In this document: piece by piece, positions 8,669-15,738 of the stretch | Position numbering within the stretch: position 1 is the first letter of the stretch | Layout of the letters: the number at the start of each line of letters is the position of its first letter | NCBI RefSeq assembly: GCF_017980685.1 | Contig: NZ_JACXXO010000012.1 | Coordinates: forward strand, 1-64,000 | Origin: Pseudomonas iridis | Lineage (GTDB): Bacteria; Pseudomonadota; Gammaproteobacteria; Pseudomonadales; Pseudomonadaceae | Reading direction: 5' to 3' | Length of the DNA stretch: 64,000 nt | Notes under the pieces: model-generated | The model's database searches: none | The model's input: only the letters and a program-made list of their open reading frames with translations | What the model was told of the DNA's origin: nothing | Translations under genes and position numbers: made by a program

Positions 8669-9469
8669 TTAGTTTGGTTCTAGTACTCGTGTGCTTCGGT
8701 GAAGCTGTATGGCAAGTGTGTCGCTCTTGCCGTCGCAGGTAGCTGCCATTCTGATGAGGATTTCGCTTTCAGTTGGCAGCAGTGCTGAAAGAATCAAGGA
8801 GGATTGCTGGTGGGTCATTGCGGTTAGGATTTTGCCAAGTTTGAGCATTTTGTATGGGTAGCGCGCAGCTCGTATGCCTCGACGGCTCGAAAGTAGAAAC
8901 TCTGTCGTTTCAGACTCGCGAGGCGTAAGACCTGCTACTGGATGGCATGGGTGATTAGAGTTTGCATAGATATCAAATTCCCCAGTGATTATCGCTTTTG
9001 CGTATCTCTTCGTCGGGCACATGAAATGCCTGAACAGCTCTGCGCAAGGGATCCGAACTTTAAAGAATGAGCCCTTGCACAGTACATAATTTGTCAGAGT
9101 CATGAATGATTTGTGAGGGTTGCTCGCACGCGAAATTTTGGACTTGATATCTTCGGTCGTATAATTTTTTCTACACTTTATAATTTGAGATCGCCGTGGA
9201 TCTATTACGCGCATTTTACTCCATCGTAAATTTTTACTTATTTGTCGGCCGTGCTGCCATGAAGATCCAGGGAGAACGTGGATTAATGCAGTGAACGGCA
9301 AATGAAAAGACCTTACAAGACGTTTAGTTTGACCAAAGATGGAATCTTGACTAAAACAGAAAAATTCGAGGGTAATCGATGCAGGATCGTTATCGATAAA
9401 TCTCACCTCTCTAACCCCGAGGATTTCCCATACCGCTGAATCCTCCGCTAGCGCTTGAACGAAATCCAC
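8669..9469 (-). CDS. Unknown protein next to the transposon end
   Basis: A 266-codon gene reading inward from the element end, the first gene inside the terminus. I do not recognise it with confidence. The segment FFKVRIPCAELFRHFM near residues 135-150 recalls the IPxxELxRxxF stretch in Tn7 TnsE, and end-proximal placement would suit a transposition accessory protein, but at 266 residues it is about half the length of Tn7 TnsE. It has no signal peptide or membrane segments, is basic, and holds several scattered cysteines without a zinc-finger spacing. The frame is closed by TAA. It could also be an unrelated cargo gene. Confidence 0.5.
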   Translation of the reverse strand: MDFVQALAEDSAVWEILGVREVRFIDNDPASITLEFFCFSQDSIFGQTKRLVRSFHLPFTALIHVLPGSSWQHGRQISKNLRWSKMRVIDPRRSQIIKCRKNYTTEDIKSKISRASNPHKSFMTLTNYVLCKGSFFKVRIPCAELFRHFMCPTKRYAKAIITGEFDIYANSNHPCHPVAGLTPRESETTEFLLSSRRGIRAARYPYKMLKLGKILTAMTHQQSSLILSALLPTESEILIRMAATCDGKSDTLAIQLHRSTRVLEPN

Positions 9470-9502
9470 TAAAAGCCTAAGAGAATTCTCACCTAAAAAA
9501 AT

Positions 9503-9550
9503 AATTTATCATATTTCAACGTGAATTATCATTTATCGATGTGTTTTACA
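9503..9550 (-). mobile_element. Transposon terminus with two tandem transposase-site-like repeats
   Basis: On the + strand the end reads into ...TTTTACA at 9550, so the inward-reading end starts TGTAAAACA. Two similar 21-mers lie in tandem at a 20-base period: 9503-9523 and 9523-9543, sharing an ATTATCAT...GTG pattern. Tn7-like ends carry multiple roughly 20-base TnsB sites arranged this way. An inverted partial copy (ATTTATCGAT on the minus strand) lies near 9390-9400. Binding is inferred. Confidence 0.75.
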
Positions 9551-10393
9551 ACCGCCGACCAGTGCCGGGCCTGACGCCGAGTGATGCGGCTGGCGAAAGG
9601 GGCGCTGCGGCCAATGGGTCAGTGGCACGCCGCTGGCGACGGATTGAATCGCCGCCACCTCTAGTGCTTCACTCTCGGCCAGCGGCGGCAACAGCCCCGG
9701 CAGGCGACTCGCCAACAATGTCTTACCCGTCCCAGGCGGCCCACTGAACAACAGGTTATGCGCTCCCGCAGCAGCAATCAGCAGCGCTCGTTTCGCCGCC
9801 ACTTGCCCCTGCACTTCATTCAAGTCGGGATAAGGCTTGCTGGCATGCATCAGTCCGTCGGAGACATAGGGCTCAACCGGCGTATGCCCATTGAAATGCG
9901 CCACCGCTTCCAACAAATGATCCACCGCAAACACCTTCAACCCCGAAGCCAGACACGCCTCCTCGGCATTCGCTCGCGGCACCACCAACGCCCGTCCGGC
10001 CTTGCGCGCCGCCAGTGCCGCTGGCAACACGCCGCGTACCGGCCGCACCGCGCCGGACAACGCCAGCTCTCCGAGGCACTCCACCTCATCCAGCGTCAGA
10101 CACGGCACCTGCACACTCGCCGACAAAATCCCCAAGGCAATCGCCAGATCAAACCGCCCGCCATCCTTGGGCAGATCCGCCGGCGCCAGATTCAAAGTGA
10201 TCCGCCGCGCCGGAAACTGCAGCCCGGAATTGATGATCGCGCTGCGTACCCGATCCTTGCTCTCCTTCACCGCCGCCTCGGGCAGTCCGACCATGGTCAG
10301 GGAGGGCAGACCGTTTGCCAGATGAACTTCGACAGTGACGGCGGGAGCATCCACGCCAATCTGGGCGCGACTGTGGACGATGGAGAGGGACAT
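9533..10393 (-). pseudogene. comM: comM (YifB-family Mg-chelatase-like AAA ATPase), 5' fragment cut by transposon
   Basis: ComM is a hexameric helicase that promotes branch migration during natural transformation. The fragment keeps 281 native codons: the Lon-protease-like N-terminal domain, Walker A GPPGTGKT and the segment RQPHHSASGPALVGG. It then runs into the element, adding five foreign residues (CKTHR) before TAA at 9533-9535. Intact ComM has about 500 residues, so Walker B and the C-terminal Mg-chelatase domain are missing and should lie beyond the element to the left. An AAGGA ribosome site precedes the ATG. The product is presumably inactive. Confidence 0.93.
9551..9555. repeat. Predicted 5-base target-site duplication, ACCGC
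   Basis: ACCGC directly abuts the element end. Published AbaR/Tn6022 insertions in Acinetobacter comM are flanked by ACCGC. Only one copy is in the window; the other should flank the far end. Confidence 0.7.
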
Positions 10394-10783
10394 GGTCGTT
10401 CCTTGAGCTGAATCGGGGGGCCGCTTCCTGCGGGTTTTTTAAGGGTAGTTGAGCCGGGTTTCAGTGCTGAAATAGAGGTTTACAAGACGTATCAAGACCC
10501 GATGGGCTGTCACTGCTTGCCTGAATTGGAGCGTTGACTCTCGCCCGGCATTGACGGATCCTCCCGCTCGAGGACTGCAACTGCGCATTCGTCGGGACTG
10601 GGCACCAGTAAAAGCTCCCCCGCATTTTTGGCAGCAGAGAAAGCTGGTTTCTCTGAAGTAGTGACGACGGGCCAGCTCGTCGGATTCTGAACCCATGGTT
10701 GCAAAGCCAGGAGCTAAAGAATCGCTGCGACTACTCCTCCAAACACAAAAAAGGCGTCCTATGGACGCCTTTTTATTTTTGAC
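10394..10783. other. Intergenic region upstream of comM
   Basis: It contains the comM leader and a bidirectional-looking terminator (listed separately). A 64-codon minus-strand TTG frame (10510-10704) lacks a ribosome site and was not accepted. Nothing else is recognised. Confidence 0.5.
10747..10774 (-). terminator. Rho-independent terminator after the GNAT/small-protein operon
   Basis: GGCGTCC (10753-10759) and GGACGCC (10763-10769) form a 7-base stem with a 3-base loop, bordered by A6 and T5. On the minus strand the stem is followed by a T run, placing it just after the 56-residue gene. Confidence 0.85.
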
Positions 10784-10954
10784 TCAGGATCTTTTACCGG
10801 CCAGCGGGCCGCTTGGCTCAAGCTCTGGCCCACATGTAACAGCAACTTCAATAAATCGCCGTTGGTTGGCTGACATATCCCCAGCCAACCGGAGTGCTTC
10901 GAGATGTAGTTCAACAATCTGAAGAAGCTTTGCCTTTCGCTTTTTTGGGCTCAT
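10784..10954 (-). CDS. Small 56-residue protein, downstream partner of the GNAT-like gene
   Basis: The ATG at 10954 is preceded by GAGGT at five bases and closed by TGA at 10784. The product starts MSPKKRKAKLLQIVELHLEA, with a basic N-terminus followed by a predicted amphipathic helix and a proline/glycine-rich tail. It starts 35 bases after the GNAT-like gene on the same strand and is followed at once by a strong terminator, so the two form a compact operon. The size and pairing recall toxin-antitoxin or peptide-modification pairs, but nothing in the sequence proves that. I do not recognise the family. Confidence 0.6.
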   Translation of the reverse strand: MSPKKRKAKLLQIVELHLEALRLAGDMSANQRRFIEVAVTCGPELEPSGPLAGKRS

Positions 10955-10989
10955 ACGCACCTCGTGCGATTGGGTTGTTGATTTCGATG

Positions 10990-11526
10990 TTATTGGCCGT
11001 CCACAGAAATGACAAGCCGGTTGGTATGGTCGAATTCGAACCCCAGTTTCCGGTAGTAAAAAACAATATTCGTATCAGGATCCTGAATCTCGATTTCTTT
11101 GCATCCTAGCGCTCGCGCATAGTGATCTGCGACAAGCAGAGCAATCGGCGCGATCCTGCCGCGAAGCGGGTGCGCCCTGTCCGGATGCCCTTCCAACAGA
11201 ACAATCTTTAAGCAGATAGAGCTTGCGCGCGGGGTCGCATAGCACATGCCGCAAAGAATCTGTTTGTACCATATCGCCAAATCCAGACCTTTCGCATCTT
11301 TACTTTTCCAGTCTGCAACGTCATCCCAAGGGAAAATTGTTGGCCCCTCCCAGAGAAAGTATTGCTTTATCGCTGCTGGGGTAATTGGCTCAAACTTGAC
11401 CGCTGCTGCATCAATATCTGGGATTTTCGGGGCAATGTCCTTGAGAAAGAATTTGTAGGCGATCTTTCGCGAGTTTGATCTGAATGTCTGGTTACGAAGA
11501 TCCGTTGCTTTGCCTTTTCTTCTCAT
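10990..11526 (-). CDS. GNAT-like acetyltransferase fold protein, unknown substrate
   Basis: A 178-residue product. The C-terminal half has a GNAT pattern: a beta strand (ICLKIVLLEG), a HPLRGRIA turn in the acetyl-CoA-binding position, a helix (ALLVADHYARALGC), then EIEIQDPDTNIVFYYRKLGFEF, the usual GNAT ending. The N-terminal half (to about 80) is unrecognised. ATG 11526 was chosen because a 48-codon extension to 11670 would place its start inside the terminator of the upstream gene; no strong ribosome site is seen at either. It could be a self-standing acetyltransferase or one half of a two-gene unit with the 56-residue protein. Confidence 0.6.
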   Translation of the reverse strand: MRRKGKATDLRNQTFRSNSRKIAYKFFLKDIAPKIPDIDAAAVKFEPITPAAIKQYFLWEGPTIFPWDDVADWKSKDAKGLDLAIWYKQILCGMCYATPRASSICLKIVLLEGHPDRAHPLRGRIAPIALLVADHYARALGCKEIEIQDPDTNIVFYYRKLGFEFDHTNRLVISVDGQ

Positions 11527-11668
11527 TGTTTCATCTGTTTGGATCTGGTCGCAGAAGATAGCCAGCAGAGAGGGGGCAGCGAAATCAGACGTGGGGGACG
11601 CGTTTTGTAGGACGTTACTTCTGTGAGTGGAGGATTTCGGAGTAGGGGGGCGGAGATAACGGAGACAC

Positions 11669-11704
11669 AAAAAAGGTCATTTCAGTGGTATCACTGAAAT
11701 GACC
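11669..11704 (-). terminator. Rho-independent terminator of the BRO-N gene
   Basis: A perfect 13-base inverted repeat, GGTCATTTCAGTG (11675-11687) with CACTGAAATGACC (11692-11704), is followed on the minus strand by six T residues. Confidence 0.92.
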
Positions 11705-11729
11705 GTTGGTGAGGTTGCAACGCAAAAAT

Positions 11730-12242
11730 TCAGATCAATTGAAGAGCCTTTCTCCACCATGAGTTCACAATCGTGCGGTTTACCTGTTCTCGCTCCGTCA
11801 CCATGTTTGGCACATCCTGCAACCGTATCCACGGCTGGTTATTCCAGTGCAGCACACTCAACGACATATCCGGCCAATTGAGCAGGCTTAGTTGTGGGCG
11901 TTCGCTTGTGGTGGGGTGTTGGGTGTCGCGCAGGGTGGGGATGACTTGGTGAGTGAGCCATTCGCGCAGGGCTCGGTATTCGGGGCAGTAGTGGTAGACG
12001 AGAAGGGCGTAGATACCGGATTCGCTGATCAGCAGGGTGTTTTCGATTTGGTTGTGGATGAGGGTTTTGCGGGTTTGGTGTTGGTCGGGGTCGAGTTTTC
12101 GCAGTATGCGTTCGTTGAGATAGATGTGCAGCAGGCGGCTCAGGTCTCGGGCGCAGAACCAGGGTTGGTTCTGGATGAGGAGGGCGTGGAGGGGGAGTTT
12201 GTGGCGGGTGAAGATGCTAGGTGTCAGGTAGTTTTCGTCCAT
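11730..12242 (-). CDS. BRO-N family / phage antirepressor-like protein
   Basis: A 170-residue protein. Its N-terminal 110 residues form a BRO-N (antirepressor) domain: PWFCARDLSRLLH, then ILRKLDPDQ, LLISESGIYALLVYHYCPEYRALREWLTHQVIPTLR. Such domains occur in phage Ant/BRO proteins, which bind DNA or repressors. The C-terminal 60 residues include a second partial repeat of the same flavour (NNQPWIRLQDVPN). It stands alone without other phage genes and has its own terminator. Directly upstream is an RNA structure of the C4 type, known to control antirepressor synthesis in phages P1/P7. Its role in the host is unknown. Confidence 0.8.
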   Translation of the reverse strand: MDENYLTPSIFTRHKLPLHALLIQNQPWFCARDLSRLLHIYLNERILRKLDPDQHQTRKTLIHNQIENTLLISESGIYALLVYHYCPEYRALREWLTHQVIPTLRDTQHPTTSERPQLSLLNWPDMSLSVLHWNNQPWIRLQDVPNMVTEREQVNRTIVNSWWRKALQLI

Positions 12243-12280
12243 GGTTCAGTTCTCGAATTCAAGTGAAGAAAACTGCTTCT

Positions 12281-12470
12281 GTTCGTCGCCAAACGAAAAG
12301 GGTGGCAGCTATGCGCGGGTTGGCGAACCGGTGAATTCGAAACCGGCAGACCCTGAGGTCTCCCACGCAAAGCCGCCATAATTCGTTGAGAGAAAAAACC
12401 TCTCTGTGAATTTAGTTGCATTGCGTCGAATTCGATCCAGGTCGCCAAACCCGGTGCTGAACATTCAGCA
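12281..12470 (-). promoter_or_regulatory. Leader of the BRO-N gene with C4-target-like repeats
   Basis: The same ten bases, GTCGCCAAAC on the + strand, occur at 12285-12294 and 12441-12450, flanking the C4-like RNA. Their transcript (GUUUGGCGAC) is complementary over seven bases to the C4-like loop, the arrangement used for antisense control in P1. A 7-base hairpin (TGCTGAA/TTCAGCA) lies at 12455-12470 and a GAGAG/CTCTC hairpin with an A-rich loop near 12388-12405. The rest of the 12243-12560 gap holds no gene. Confidence 0.5.
12304..12377 (-). ncRNA. C4-antisense-like structured RNA upstream of the antirepressor gene
   Basis: The minus-strand RNA can form a branched fold. Outer stem: 12371-12377 with 12304-12310, 7 pairs including one G-U. 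Second stem: 12363-12370 with 12312-12319, 8 pairs including one G-U. Hairpin 1: 12357-12361 with 12348-12352, loop of four. Hairpin 2: CCGGT (12342-12346) with ACCGG (12328-12332). The single strand between contains UUCGCCAAC, complementary to GUUUGGCGA-type sequences in the flanking leader. This layout and its place before an Ant/BRO-N gene match C4 RNA. Assignment is from folding by eye and context. Confidence 0.62.
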
Positions 12471-12560
12471 TCGGGTGAGCTTAGAAACCTGGGATTTTCG
12501 ACGCAATCGGACGGTGGTCATTCAGGTTGTAGGACGTTGCCGAGATGATTGAAGGGCTGG

Positions 12561-12600
12561 AGATCAAAAGATCGCAGCCTTCGGCAGCTCCTACAGGGGG
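12561..12600. repeat. Single REP element, GATCGCAGCC type
   Basis: It carries the GATCGCAGCCTTCGGCAGC core and CTCCTACA tail shared with repeats near 21.7, 25.8 and 46.6 kb. Only one arm is present here. Confidence 0.85.
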
Positions 12601-12609
12601 ATTGCGGGA

Positions 12610-12870
12610 TTACTCGGCGGGCGGTGTCAGCTTCGCTTCCATCTCGGCAACTTTCGCTTCGAGGCTTTCAAGGCGAGCGCGTGTACGGGCCAGCACCACC
12701 ATCTGACTATCGAACTCTTCACGGCTGACCAGATCGAGTTTGCTGAAGGCACTTTGCAGCAGCATCTTGAATTGGCTTTCGATTTCGGCTTTTGGCAGCG
12801 GGGTGTCGCCGCTGAACAGGCGGGAAGCGGTGCCGCTCAGGGCGTCGAGGAAGTCTTTGGGCGCGAGCAT
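12610..12870 (-). CDS. ubiK: Ubiquinone biosynthesis accessory factor UbiK (YqiC/BMFP family)
   Basis: An 86-residue protein of the membrane-fusogenic/BMFP family. UbiK binds UbiJ and lipids and supports the cytosolic ubiquinone-synthesis complex under aerobic growth. An amphipathic helix near the N-terminus (FLDALSGTASRLF) precedes a C-terminal trimerising coiled coil (about 48-82, VLARTRARLESLEAKVAEMEAKL), the family layout at the usual length. It is divergent from glnK, as is common in Pseudomonas. Confidence 0.9.
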   Translation of the reverse strand: MLAPKDFLDALSGTASRLFSGDTPLPKAEIESQFKMLLQSAFSKLDLVSREEFDSQMVVLARTRARLESLEAKVAEMEAKLTPPAE

Positions 12871-13284
12871 GGGAAATGTCCTGGAAACAATGGCCGGCAG
12901 TGTATCACGCAGTGTCTATAGTCAATCTCGTCGTCAGGGATGCACGCTTTTCGCGCAGGCGGACGGACGGCGACGCACCGTTGTTGTGCGTATCCGCGAA
13001 GCGTTTTGCACGCGAGTGCTTGCGGTAGCGGCCAAGGGATTGAAATCAGAGGTTTTTGCCGAGATGGCAAGGTTTCTGCTTAGTCACTCTTGACCCATGC
13101 ACTGATGCAGTCGCTGTGACGAATGCAGTGCGGCAGACGAAGCGGGGAGTTTCGTCAGCAGCGGTTAGCTGGCGTCAGTCGGGCAGGTATGGCCGACGAT
13201 GCGTTACAAAGCCAGGCACTGCGCTTAGACTTGAGTCGGGTTTGTTTTCCTGGGGCAAGTCCACCAATTCGGGAGAGAGTTTTC
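12871..13284 (+). promoter_or_regulatory. ubiK-glnK intergenic region with candidate RpoN/NtrC signals
   Basis: No gene is seen in these 414 bases. At 13214-13228 AGGCACTGCGCTTAG has the GGCAC half of a sigma-54 promoter and a weaker -12 half (TTAG instead of TTGC), 57 bases before glnK. Upstream, near 13098-13132, GCACTG and CAGTGC form an inverted pair that could be NtrC-type sites. glnK-amtB is generally under RpoN/NtrC control in Proteobacteria, so this is plausible, but both matches are imperfect. Confidence 0.35.
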
Positions 13285-13623
13285 ATGAAGCTAGTCACTG
13301 CCATCATTAAGCCGTTCAAGTTGGACGACGTGCGCGAGTCGCTGTCCGAAATCGGCGTGCAGGGCATTACCGTTACTGAAGTCAAAGGCTTCGGCCGGCA
13401 GAAGGGTCACACCGAGCTGTATCGCGGCGCGGAATATGTGGTCGATTTTCTGCCCAAGGTGAAAATCGACGTGGCCATCGACGACAAGGATCTGGATCGG
13501 GTTATCGAAGCGATAACCAAGGCGGCCAACACCGGCAAGATCGGTGACGGCAAGATCTTCGTGGTCAATCTGGAACAGGCGATTCGCATCCGTACCGGCG
13601 AAACCGATACCGACGCGATTTAA
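13285..13623 (+). CDS. glnK: Nitrogen regulatory protein P-II, GlnK
   Basis: A 112-residue PII protein. It senses 2-oxoglutarate, ATP/ADP and uridylylation state and gates AmtB and nitrogen regulators. The T-loop FGRQKGHTELYRGAEYVVDF contains Tyr51, the uridylylation site, and GKIGDGKIFV is the B-loop. The ATG at 13285 follows GGGAGAGAG; a longer frame back to 13123 has no ribosome site and does not resemble PII. The pairing with amtB 37 bases downstream marks it as GlnK rather than GlnB. Confidence 0.96.
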   Translation: MKLVTAIIKPFKLDDVRESLSEIGVQGITVTEVKGFGRQKGHTELYRGAEYVVDFLPKVKIDVAIDDKDLDRVIEAITKAANTGKIGDGKIFVVNLEQAIRIRTGETDTDAI

Positions 13624-13660
13624 GCGCCGCCACAAACCCAACGCCCCAGGAGAAAACAAT

Positions 13661-14998
13661 ATGACTCTGCGTAAATTCGCAGGGCTAGGAGCCCTGTTGT
13701 CCATCGTAATGCCAAGCCTTGCAATGGCGGCAGACGAAGTGGCGGCCCCAGTCCTCAATTCCGGCGACACAGCCTGGATGCTCACCTCGACGGCCCTCGT
13801 GCTGTTCATGACCATTCCCGGCCTGGCGCTGTTCTACGGCGGCATGGTTCGCTCGAAAAACATTCTTTCCGTGTTGATGCAGTGCTTCGCCATTACCGGT
13901 CTGATCAGCATCCTGTGGGTCATTTATGGCTACAGCATTGCGTTCGACACCACCGGCATGGAACAGGGCGTCGTCAACTTCAACTCGTTCTTCGGCGGCA
14001 TGGGCAAGGCGTTCCTCGCCGGTGTCACGCCTTCGAGCATTACCGGGCCTGCAGCGCTGTTCCCTGAGGCGGTGTTCATCACCTTCCAGATGACCTTCGC
14101 GATCATCACTCCGGCCTTGATCGTCGGTGCGTTCGCCGAGCGGATGAAGTTCTCCGCGATGCTGATCTTCATGGGCATCTGGTTCACTCTGGTGTATGCA
14201 CCAATCGCGCACATGGTCTGGTCCGGTAACGGCGGCCTGATGTGGGACTGGGGCGTACTCGACTTCGCTGGCGGCACCGTGGTGCACATCAACGCCGGTG
14301 TTGCCGGTCTGATTGCCTGCCTGGTACTGGGCAAGCGCAAAGGCTTCCCGACCACGCCGATGGCGCCGCACAACCTTGGTTACACCCTGATGGGCGCCGC
14401 GATGCTGTGGGTCGGCTGGTTCGGCTTCAACGCCGGTTCCGCTGCTGCGGCCAACGGCACCGCTGGCATGGCGATGCTGGTCACCCAGATCGCGACCGCT
14501 GCTGCTGCACTGGGCTGGATGTTTGCCGAATGGGTCACTCACGGTAAGCCAAGCGCACTGGGCATCGCTTCTGGTGTGGTTGCCGGTCTTGTGGCGATCA
14601 CCCCGGCTGCCGGCACTGTCGGCCCGATGGGCGCACTGGTGATCGGTCTGGCGGCAGGCGTGGTGTGCTTCTTCTGCGCCACTACCCTGAAACGCAAACT
14701 CGGTTACGACGACTCCCTGGATGCCTTCGGCGTGCACGGTATCGGCGGTATCCTCGGTGCGATCCTCACCGGTGTTTTCGCCGCTCCTGCTCTGGGTGGT
14801 TTCGGCACTGTCACCGACATCGGTGCACAAGTGTGGATTCAATGCAAAGGCGTCGGCTTCACGGTCATCTACACCGCGATCGTCACCTACGTCATCCTCA
14901 AGGTCCTGGACGCCGTAATGGGTCTGCGTGTGACCGAGGAAGAAGAGTCGGTTGGTCTCGATCTGGCACAACACAACGAACGCGGCTACAACCTGTAA
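13661..14998 (+). CDS. amtB: Ammonium transporter AmtB
   Basis: A 445-residue ammonium channel of the inner membrane. It has a cleavable signal-like N-terminus (MPSLAMAADE), then eleven predicted transmembrane segments. Family motifs are present: FYGGMVRSKN, the pore region with AGGTVVHINAG and FGFNAGS, and DSLDAFGVHGIGG. GlnK from the preceding gene binds its cytoplasmic face to close it under nitrogen sufficiency. AGGAGA precedes the ATG, and a terminator follows at 15017. Confidence 0.96.
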   Translation: MTLRKFAGLGALLSIVMPSLAMAADEVAAPVLNSGDTAWMLTSTALVLFMTIPGLALFYGGMVRSKNILSVLMQCFAITGLISILWVIYGYSIAFDTTGMEQGVVNFNSFFGGMGKAFLAGVTPSSITGPAALFPEAVFITFQMTFAIITPALIVGAFAERMKFSAMLIFMGIWFTLVYAPIAHMVWSGNGGLMWDWGVLDFAGGTVVHINAGVAGLIACLVLGKRKGFPTTPMAPHNLGYTLMGAAMLWVGWFGFNAGSAAAANGTAGMAMLVTQIATAAAALGWMFAEWVTHGKPSALGIASGVVAGLVAITPAAGTVGPMGALVIGLAAGVVCFFCATTLKRKLGYDDSLDAFGVHGIGGILGAILTGVFAAPALGGFGTVTDIGAQVWIQCKGVGFTVIYTAIVTYVILKVLDAVMGLRVTEEEESVGLDLAQHNERGYNL

Positions 14999-15016
14999 GA
15001 CGCGAAGTAAAAAATT

Positions 15017-15041
15017 GCCCGGCTTGCCGGGCATTTTTTTG
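15017..15041 (+). terminator. Rho-independent terminator of glnK-amtB
   Basis: GCCCGGC (15017-15023) and GCCGGGC (15026-15032) form a stem followed by seven T residues (15034-15040). Confidence 0.93.
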
Positions 15042-15159
15042 TCCGGGATTTGTCGTTAAAGGAACAGCTGAAAGGATTTTTCGTACGCCTTTAGTCGCGT
15101 TTACGACGAGCGTTTTTCTACGGTCAAAGGCTTACATCATTGCAGGAATATTAGGGCCT

Positions 15160-15186
15160 TTGTTTTTTCCCAGAGCGCGCTAGAAT
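15160..15186 (+). promoter_or_regulatory. Candidate sigma-70 promoter of yjbQ
   Basis: TAGAAT at 15181-15186 is a good -10 box; TTGTTT at 15160-15165 is a possible -35 with a short 15-base spacer. It overlaps an upstream ATG (15185), which argues that translation starts at 15212. Confidence 0.45.
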
Positions 15187-15211
15187 GCGCCCCGAACGTG
15201 CGGAGAACTGT

Positions 15212-15637
15212 ATGTGGCAACAGACTCTGATAACCCTGCGGGCAAGGCCCCGGGGCTTTCATCTGGTAACGGACGAGTTGATTCATGGCTTGCCTGAACT
15301 CAGGGAGTGTCGGGTCGGTCTGTTGCATTTGTGGCTGCAGCACACCTCGGCATCGTTGACCATCAACGAGAACGCCGATCCGGCGGTCCGTCGCGACTTC
15401 GAACGATTTTTCAATCGTCTGATCCCACAAGGAACAGACGGCTATGAGCATAACGACGAAGGCCTGGACGACCTCCCGGCGCACTTCAAGGCCAGCGTGC
15501 TTGGCTGCCAGATCAGTCTGCCGGTTTCGGCAGGTCGATTGGCACTGGGAACCTGGCAAGGTGTTTATCTGGGCGAGCACCGTGATCACGGCGGTGCCCG
15601 TAAAGTCCTCGCCACCTTGCACGGTGAAGGGGCATAG
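15212..15637 (+). CDS. YjbQ/UPF0047 family protein (secondary thiamine-phosphate synthase-like)
   Basis: A 141-residue protein of the YjbQ family, small beta-rich trimers with a metal site; some members show weak thiamine-phosphate synthase activity. Family signatures are visible: LWLQHTSASLTINENADPAV, GYEHNDEGLDDLPAH, and LGTWQGVYLGEHRDHGGARKVLATL with conserved histidines. ATG 15212 follows CGGAGA, and the earlier in-frame ATG sits in the promoter -10 box. The physiological role is not certain. Confidence 0.9.
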   Translation: MWQQTLITLRARPRGFHLVTDELIHGLPELRECRVGLLHLWLQHTSASLTINENADPAVRRDFERFFNRLIPQGTDGYEHNDEGLDDLPAHFKASVLGCQISLPVSAGRLALGTWQGVYLGEHRDHGGARKVLATLHGEGA

Positions 15638-15738
15638 CCGCTGGTCAGCAGCGGCGAACGATTTTTTAACGGCGACTTTCGACAGTTGCCAAAGCTGGTC
15701 TATAACTAATCTGCTTTTCGCAAGTCATGAGGTAGAAC

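Larger units (their letters stand above)
1..9550. mobile_element. Distal part of a Tn7-like (Tn6022/AbaR-type) transposon in comM
   Basis: The segment holds a TniQ-family gene, two cargo operons, one unknown gene, and an AT-rich terminus that interrupts comM. The right boundary is placed at 9550 because comM coding sequence resumes at 9551. Read inward, the element starts with TGT, as Tn7-like ends do, and the flanking bases are ACCGC, the target duplication reported for AbaR/Tn6022 insertions in Acinetobacter comM. The layout (targeting gene, then cargo, then end) fits Tn7-like elements. The TnsA/B/C-type genes and the other end would be left of base 1, so the element is incomplete here and its total size unknown. 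Confidence 0.85.

Noticed and set aside
10510..10704. 64-codon minus-strand frame upstream of comM
   Set aside because: It starts with TTG without a ribosome site and lies just after a terminator; no recognisable content.
11527..11670. 48-codon N-terminal extension of the GNAT-like gene
   Set aside because: Its start codon abuts the T run of the upstream terminator and the added residues are low in structure.
13123..13284. 54-codon N-terminal extension of glnK
   Set aside because: PII proteins start at the ATG at 13285, which has its own ribosome site; the extension covers the promoter.
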